This document shows positions 6,655-10,245 of a DNA stretch of 10,245 nt, piece by piece. The notes beneath the pieces were generated by a model, which saw nothing but the letters and a program-made list of their open reading frames with translations, was not told the origin of the DNA and did not search any database. Positions within the stretch are counted from its first letter, which is position 1, and each line of letters starts with the position of its first letter. Source of the DNA: Chromatiales bacterium (lineage in GTDB: Bacteria > Pseudomonadota > Gammaproteobacteria > JACCYU01); the NCBI GenBank assembly GCA_031177845.1, contig JAPSGG010000022.1, positions 1 through 10,245 of the forward strand. The letters are read 5' to 3'. The position numbers and the translations under genes were made by a program.

Positions 6655-6737
6655 ATTGATTCTTTTCCCCCGCAAAATCATGCCGGTATCTTGGCCGCCA
6701 ATAGTGCCTTAACATTGCTTAAAAATTCATCCGGTTC

Positions 6738-8570
6738 ATGCAGTTAATATCCCTGAACGAACATAGTACGCCGCTCACCGAGGAGCAGGCCGATCAGCTC
6801 AATAGGCTGGTTCAGAGCCTCTCTCCCCAACAGGTCACCTGGGTCAGCGGCTTTCTGGCGGGCATCAATTGGGCGAATCAAGGCATGCCCCAGGCACAGC
6901 CAGTTTCTGCCGCGTCGGCCGCCGAACAGCCGCACCTGACGATCCTGTATGGCTCCCAGACCGGGAATAGCGAGGCGATCGCAAAGCAGGCGCAGGCGAA
7001 GGCCATTGAGCGGGGATTCAAAGCCACGGCCAAGGACATGGGCGACTACAAGAAAACCAGTCTCAAGAACGAGCAAAATTTGCTGGTGGTGGTTAGCACC
7101 CATGGTGAGGGCGACCCACCTGATAACGCCCAAGAACTGCACGAATTTCTGCACAGCAAGAAGGCCCCAAAGCTGGAAAGCCTGTGTTTCTCGGTACTGG
7201 CGCTGGGCGATACCAGCTATGAGCACTTCTGCAAGACCGGTCAAGACTTCGATCGGCGATTGGAGGCGCTGGGCGCGCAGAGACTACACGCGCGCGTCGA
7301 TTGCGATGTGGATTACGAGGAAGCGGCCGAAGCGTGGATCAAGGACGCGTTGGCCGCCTTTGCCGAGCGCTTGAAAGGGTCCATACCGGCACCCGCATCA
7401 GTGGTTGCCGCCCCGCAGTCGGCCGCCGCTCCCGCCAAGGTCGCATCGCTTTACACCAAAAAGAACCCGTTTCCGGCCACGGTGCTGGAAAACTTCAGCT
7501 TGAATGGGCGGGGTTCGGCGAAGGAGACCCGCCACGTTGAACTATCACTGGAAGGGTCGGGGCTAGTTTTCGAGCCCGGCGACTCACTGGGGGTGTTGCC
7601 GAACAACTGTCCGCAGCTGGTTGCCGAGCTAATCCAGACGCTTGATCTTAAGCCAGATGAAACCGTGATCACCCACGGGGGCGAGATGACGTTGCAGAAC
7701 GCCCTCACGCACGCCTATGAGATCACTACGCTCACACGCCCTTTCATCGCCAAATATGCCGATCGATGCCAATCGAAAGCGCTATCGGCACTTCTGGCGG
7801 AAGAAAATAAGAGCAATTTATCGGAGTTCATCTACGGCCGCGATATTGTCGATCTCGCGCAGCAGTTTCCTATTAAAGATATCGGCGCGGGCGAGTTTGT
7901 CAGCATGCTGCGCAAGCTGCCGCTGCGGCTCTACTCGCTCGCATCAAGTCAGAAGGCCAACCCCGACGAGGCCCATCTGACCATCGCGGCGGTGCGCTAC
8001 GAGAGCTATGGGCGCCCGCGCAAAGGTGTCGCTTCGATCCACTTCGCCGAACGCCTAACTGAAGGGGACACCATTCCGGTCTATGTCGATAGCAATAAGA
8101 ACTTCAAATTGCCGGCCGACCCCAACGCTCCGATCATCATGGTCGGACCAGGCACCGGCGTGGCGCCTTTCCGGGCGTTCGTAGAGGAACGCGAGGCGCT
8201 GGGCGCTGCGGGCAAGAACTGGCTGTTCTTCGGCGATCAGCATTTCACGACCGATTTCCTTTACCAAATCGAATGGCAACGCTGGCTCAAGGAAGGCGTG
8301 CTGACGCGCATGGACGTGGCCTTTTCAAGGGATACCGAGAAGAAGGTCTACGTTCAACATCGTATGCTGGAGAAGAGCAGAGACATCTATGCTTGGCTGC
8401 AAGACGGCGCCTATTTTTACGTCTGTGGCGATGCTGAGCGGATGGCGCACGACGTGCACGCCGCCTTAATCAAGATCGTCGCCAAAGAGGGCGGATTATC
8501 AGCGCAAAAGGCCGCCGAGTACGTCAAGGGCCTGCAGAAGGACAAGCGCTATCAGCGGGATGTATATTAA
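6738..8570 (+). CDS. cysJ: Assimilatory sulfite reductase (NADPH), flavoprotein subunit
   Basis: A 610-residue diflavin reductase that passes electrons from NADPH through FAD and FMN to the CysI hemoprotein for sulfite reduction to sulfide. An N-terminal helical segment (about 1-60) resembles that of E. coli CysJ. The FMN flavodoxin domain spans about 66-210, with YGSQTGNSE at 71-79, STHGEGDPP at 120-128 and LALGDTSYEHFC at 154-165. An Ala/Pro-rich linker (about 214-236) follows. The FAD domain carries RLYSLASS (397-404), the NADPH domain GPGTGVAPFRAF (470-481), FFGDQ (497-501) and YVCGD (561-565), and the protein ends in YQRDVY. Length and order match the family. ATG 6738 has no evident Shine-Dalgarno, but an in-frame TAA at 6720-6722 limits any earlier start. 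cysI follows after 136 bp. Confidence 0.96.
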   Translation: MQLISLNEHSTPLTEEQADQLNRLVQSLSPQQVTWVSGFLAGINWANQGMPQAQPVSAASAAEQPHLTILYGSQTGNSEAIAKQAQAKAIERGFKATAKDMGDYKKTSLKNEQNLLVVVSTHGEGDPPDNAQELHEFLHSKKAPKLESLCFSVLALGDTSYEHFCKTGQDFDRRLEALGAQRLHARVDCDVDYEEAAEAWIKDALAAFAERLKGSIPAPASVVAAPQSAAAPAKVASLYTKKNPFPATVLENFSLNGRGSAKETRHVELSLEGSGLVFEPGDSLGVLPNNCPQLVAELIQTLDLKPDETVITHGGEMTLQNALTHAYEITTLTRPFIAKYADRCQSKALSALLAEENKSNLSEFIYGRDIVDLAQQFPIKDIGAGEFVSMLRKLPLRLYSLASSQKANPDEAHLTIAAVRYESYGRPRKGVASIHFAERLTEGDTIPVYVDSNKNFKLPADPNAPIIMVGPGTGVAPFRAFVEEREALGAAGKNWLFFGDQHFTTDFLYQIEWQRWLKEGVLTRMDVAFSRDTEKKVYVQHRMLEKSRDIYAWLQDGAYFYVCGDAERMAHDVHAALIKIVAKEGGLSAQKAAEYVKGLQKDKRYQRDVY

Positions 8571-8706
8571 TTTATGGCACTTCCAAACCGATTCAGCCAA
8601 TCGTTTCCGCGCAGGCGGGAACCCGACCAATGCCTACAAAGTCGCAATATAAAGTATCCACCGTTGCAGGCGCGGAAATAAGAGACGCGCTAAACCTGCC
8701 AGTTGT
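8571..8706. other. cysJ-cysI intergenic spacer
   Basis: The 136-bp spacer is longer than usual for a tightly coupled cysJI pair. It holds a REP-like hairpin at 8603-8622 and no convincing T-tract terminator, so read-through from cysJ into cysI is expected. No clear Shine-Dalgarno precedes the cysI ATG, and no gene is seen here. Confidence 0.7.
8603..8622. repeat. REP-like palindrome between cysJ and cysI
   Basis: GTTTCCGC and GCGGGAAC form an 8-bp stem (one G-U pair in RNA) around a GCAG loop. It closely resembles the common dispersed proteobacterial palindrome with core TTCCCGCGCAGGCGGGAA. No T-run follows, so it is not a standard terminator. It may modulate mRNA stability between the two genes. 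Confidence 0.55.
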
Positions 8707-10245
8707 ATGAACGATCAGACCAAGCCCCAGCGCTCCAGCACGGAAGTCATCAAGGAGAACAGCAATTATCTCCGTGGGACTATCGTGGAAGGTCTCGCCG
8801 ATCCCATAACTGGCGCGATCTCCGAGGACGATACCGCACTGCTCAAGTTCCACGGCATGTATCAGCAGGACGATCGGGATCTGCGTCAGGAGCGCCGCAA
8901 GCAGAAACTGGAACCCGCTTACAGCTTCATGGTGCGCGTGCGAGCGACCGGTGGCATCGTTACGCCGAAGCAGTGGCTGGATCTGGACCATATAGCCCGA
9001 ACCTACGCCAACGGCACCATTCGCCTGACGACGCGCCAGTCGTTTCAGCTTCATGGCGTGTTAAAGCGCAACCTCAAACAGACGATCAAGGAGGTCAATG
9101 ACACACTGCTGCATACGATCGCCGCGTGCGGGGACGTGAATCGCAATGTCATGTGCAATCCCAATCCGTACCAGTCGGAGCTGCACGGTGAGGTGTACGA
9201 ATGGGCGAACAAGATCGCCGATTACCTGCTGCCCAGAACCCGCGCCTACTATGAGATCTGGCTGGACGAAAAGCCGGTGGTGCGCAGCCCGGACGTCGAG
9301 CAGGAGCCGATCTACGGTCGCACCTACATGCCGCGCAAGTTCAAGATCGTCATCGCCGTACCACCCAGCAACGACGTGGACGTGTACGCTCATGATCTCG
9401 GCTTCATTGCCATTGCGGGGGACGATGGGCTGAAAGGATTCAACGTCACGGTGGGCGGCGGCTTAGGAATGACCCACAGCGAACCAGAAACCTATCCGCG
9501 TCTGGCCGACGTGATCGGTTTCTGCCGGCCCGAGCAGGTCATCCAAGTGACCGAACAGGTGGTGAAGATTCAACGCGACTTTGGCGATCGCGCCAACCGC
9601 AAGCATGCGCGGCTCAAGTATACGATCGACGATCGCGGCGTTGACTGGTTCAAGGGTGAACTGGAATCCCGCTTGGGATGGCAGCTAGAGCCGGCGCGAC
9701 CGTTCGAATTCACCGACAATGGCGACCGCTACGGCTGGGTTAAAGGCACCAACGGCAAATGGCATCTGACCCTGTTCATCGAGAATGGACGCATCCAGGA
9801 TACGGATGATTTTCCGATGATGTCGGGGTTGCGCGAGATCGCTAAGGTACACCACGGCGACTTCCGGCTGACGCCGAATCAGAATCTCATCATCGGCAAT
9901 GTCGGCACGAAGCAGAGAGCTAAGATCGATGCAATGGTCGAGCAGTACAAGCTAAATGGTATCGAGCACCGCACCGCATTGCGGCTCAACTCCATGGCCT
10001 GTGTCGCGCTGCCGACCTGCGGACTCGCGATGGCCGAGAGCGAACGCTATTTGCCGAGCCTGATCACCAAGTTGGAAGAGGTGATGCTAGATGCCGGTTT
10101 GCGCGATGACGCGATCACCCTGCGCATGACCGGCTGCCCCAATGGTTGCGCGCGACCCTATATCGCCGAGATCGGCTTCGTCGGCAAATCTGTTGGCCAC
10201 TACAACGTGTACTTAGGCGCGGGCTTTGCCGGCGACCGCCTGAAC
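8707..10245 (+). CDS. cysI: Assimilatory sulfite reductase (NADPH), hemoprotein subunit, 3' end cut by window
   Basis: 513 codons are visible from ATG 8707 to the window end with no stop. E. coli CysI has 570 residues, so roughly 55 are missing. It is the siroheme/[4Fe-4S] subunit that reduces sulfite to sulfide in six electron steps, using electrons from CysJ. The first ferredoxin-like half includes the [13 protein letters not shown] block (about 106-118). The coupled-cofactor cysteines are all present: Cys432 and Cys438 ([10 protein letters not shown]) and Cys477 and Cys481 ([10 protein letters not shown]), each two below the E. coli numbering as I recall it. The C-terminal YNVYLGAGF segment matches the family. 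Pairing with cysJ makes the NADPH-linked assimilatory enzyme far more likely than a dissimilatory or ferredoxin-type one. Confidence 0.97.
   Translation, partial: MNDQTKPQRSSTEVIKENSNYLRGTIVEGLADPITGAISEDDTALLKFHGMYQQDDRDLRQERRKQKLEPAYSFMVRVRATGGIVTPKQWLDLDHIARTYANGTIRLTTRQSFQLHGVLKRNLKQTIKEVNDTLLHTIAACGDVNRNVMCNPNPYQSELHGEVYEWANKIADYLLPRTRAYYEIWLDEKPVVRSPDVEQEPIYGRTYMPRKFKIVIAVPPSNDVDVYAHDLGFIAIAGDDGLKGFNVTVGGGLGMTHSEPETYPRLADVIGFCRPEQVIQVTEQVVKIQRDFGDRANRKHARLKYTIDDRGVDWFKGELESRLGWQLEPARPFEFTDNGDRYGWVKGTNGKWHLTLFIENGRIQDTDDFPMMSGLREIAKVHHGDFRLTPNQNLIIGNVGTKQRAKIDAMVEQYKLNGIEHRTALRLNSMACVALPTCGLAMAESERYLPSLITKLEEVMLDAGLRDDAITLRMTGCPNGCARPYIAEIGFVGKSVGHYNVYLGAGFAGDRLN

Larger units (their letters stand above)
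6275..6737. other. Divergent intergenic control region nrdA / cysJ (463 bp)
   Basis: This gene-free region separates the minus-strand nrd operon from plus-strand cysJ. The nrd-proximal part holds the promoter and two NrdR-type palindromes. The middle holds an 11-bp direct repeat/palindrome (6489-6512) next to a perfect TATAAT (6530-6535). The cys-proximal part is AT-rich with an 18-bp imperfect palindrome at 6637-6654. Short open frames exist across it, but they cover the regulatory sites and lack ribosome sites, so they are not called. No terminator or RNA gene was seen. Confidence 0.85.

Overview
The window looks like a chromosomal segment of a moderately GC-rich proteobacterium, most likely a gammaproteobacterium. 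The basis is the Pseudomonas-type ribonucleotide reductase large subunit with two ATP-cones, the NADPH-dependent CysJ/CysI sulfite reductase pair, and NrdR-box control. Species cannot be named from this sequence. Composition looks fairly even, with no insertion sequence, tRNA, rRNA or CRISPR array seen.

Left part, minus strand, read from 6274 down to 1: nrdA (3404-6274), a 57-codon ORF with its own Shine-Dalgarno (3218-3391), nrdB (2001-3224), and a GIY-YIG nuclease-fold protein with a repetitive tail (1485-1973). Spacings of 12 nt, a 7-nt overlap and 27 nt suggest one operon. After a 244-bp gap come a beta-class SPPY DNA methyltransferase (368-1240) and the start of an uncharacterised protein (1-285, cut by the window edge). 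The operon starts from a good sigma70-type promoter (TTGACT, 18 bp, TATAGT), with two NrdR-box-like palindromes 32 bp apart. One box abuts the -35 and the other covers the -10.

Right part, plus strand: cysJ (6738-8570) and cysI (8707 to the window end, truncated), the flavoprotein and hemoprotein subunits of assimilatory sulfite reductase. They are separated by 136 bp holding a REP-like hairpin. The 463-bp divergent intergenic region (6275-6737) carries the nrd control region and, on the cys side, a striking repeated/palindromic TTGATCAA block next to a perfect TATAAT.

The most notable biology is in NrdB. The radical tyrosine (E. coli Tyr122) is Phe186 and the first metal ligand (E. coli Asp84) is Glu148, while all other ligands are kept at the spacing of the Chlamydia trachomatis protein. 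These are the hallmarks of class Ic (Mn/Fe, tyrosyl-radical-free) ribonucleotide reductase. Second are the unrecognised small ORF wedged between nrdA and nrdB and the GIY-YIG protein, with a 42-bp repeat tail, attached to the same operon.
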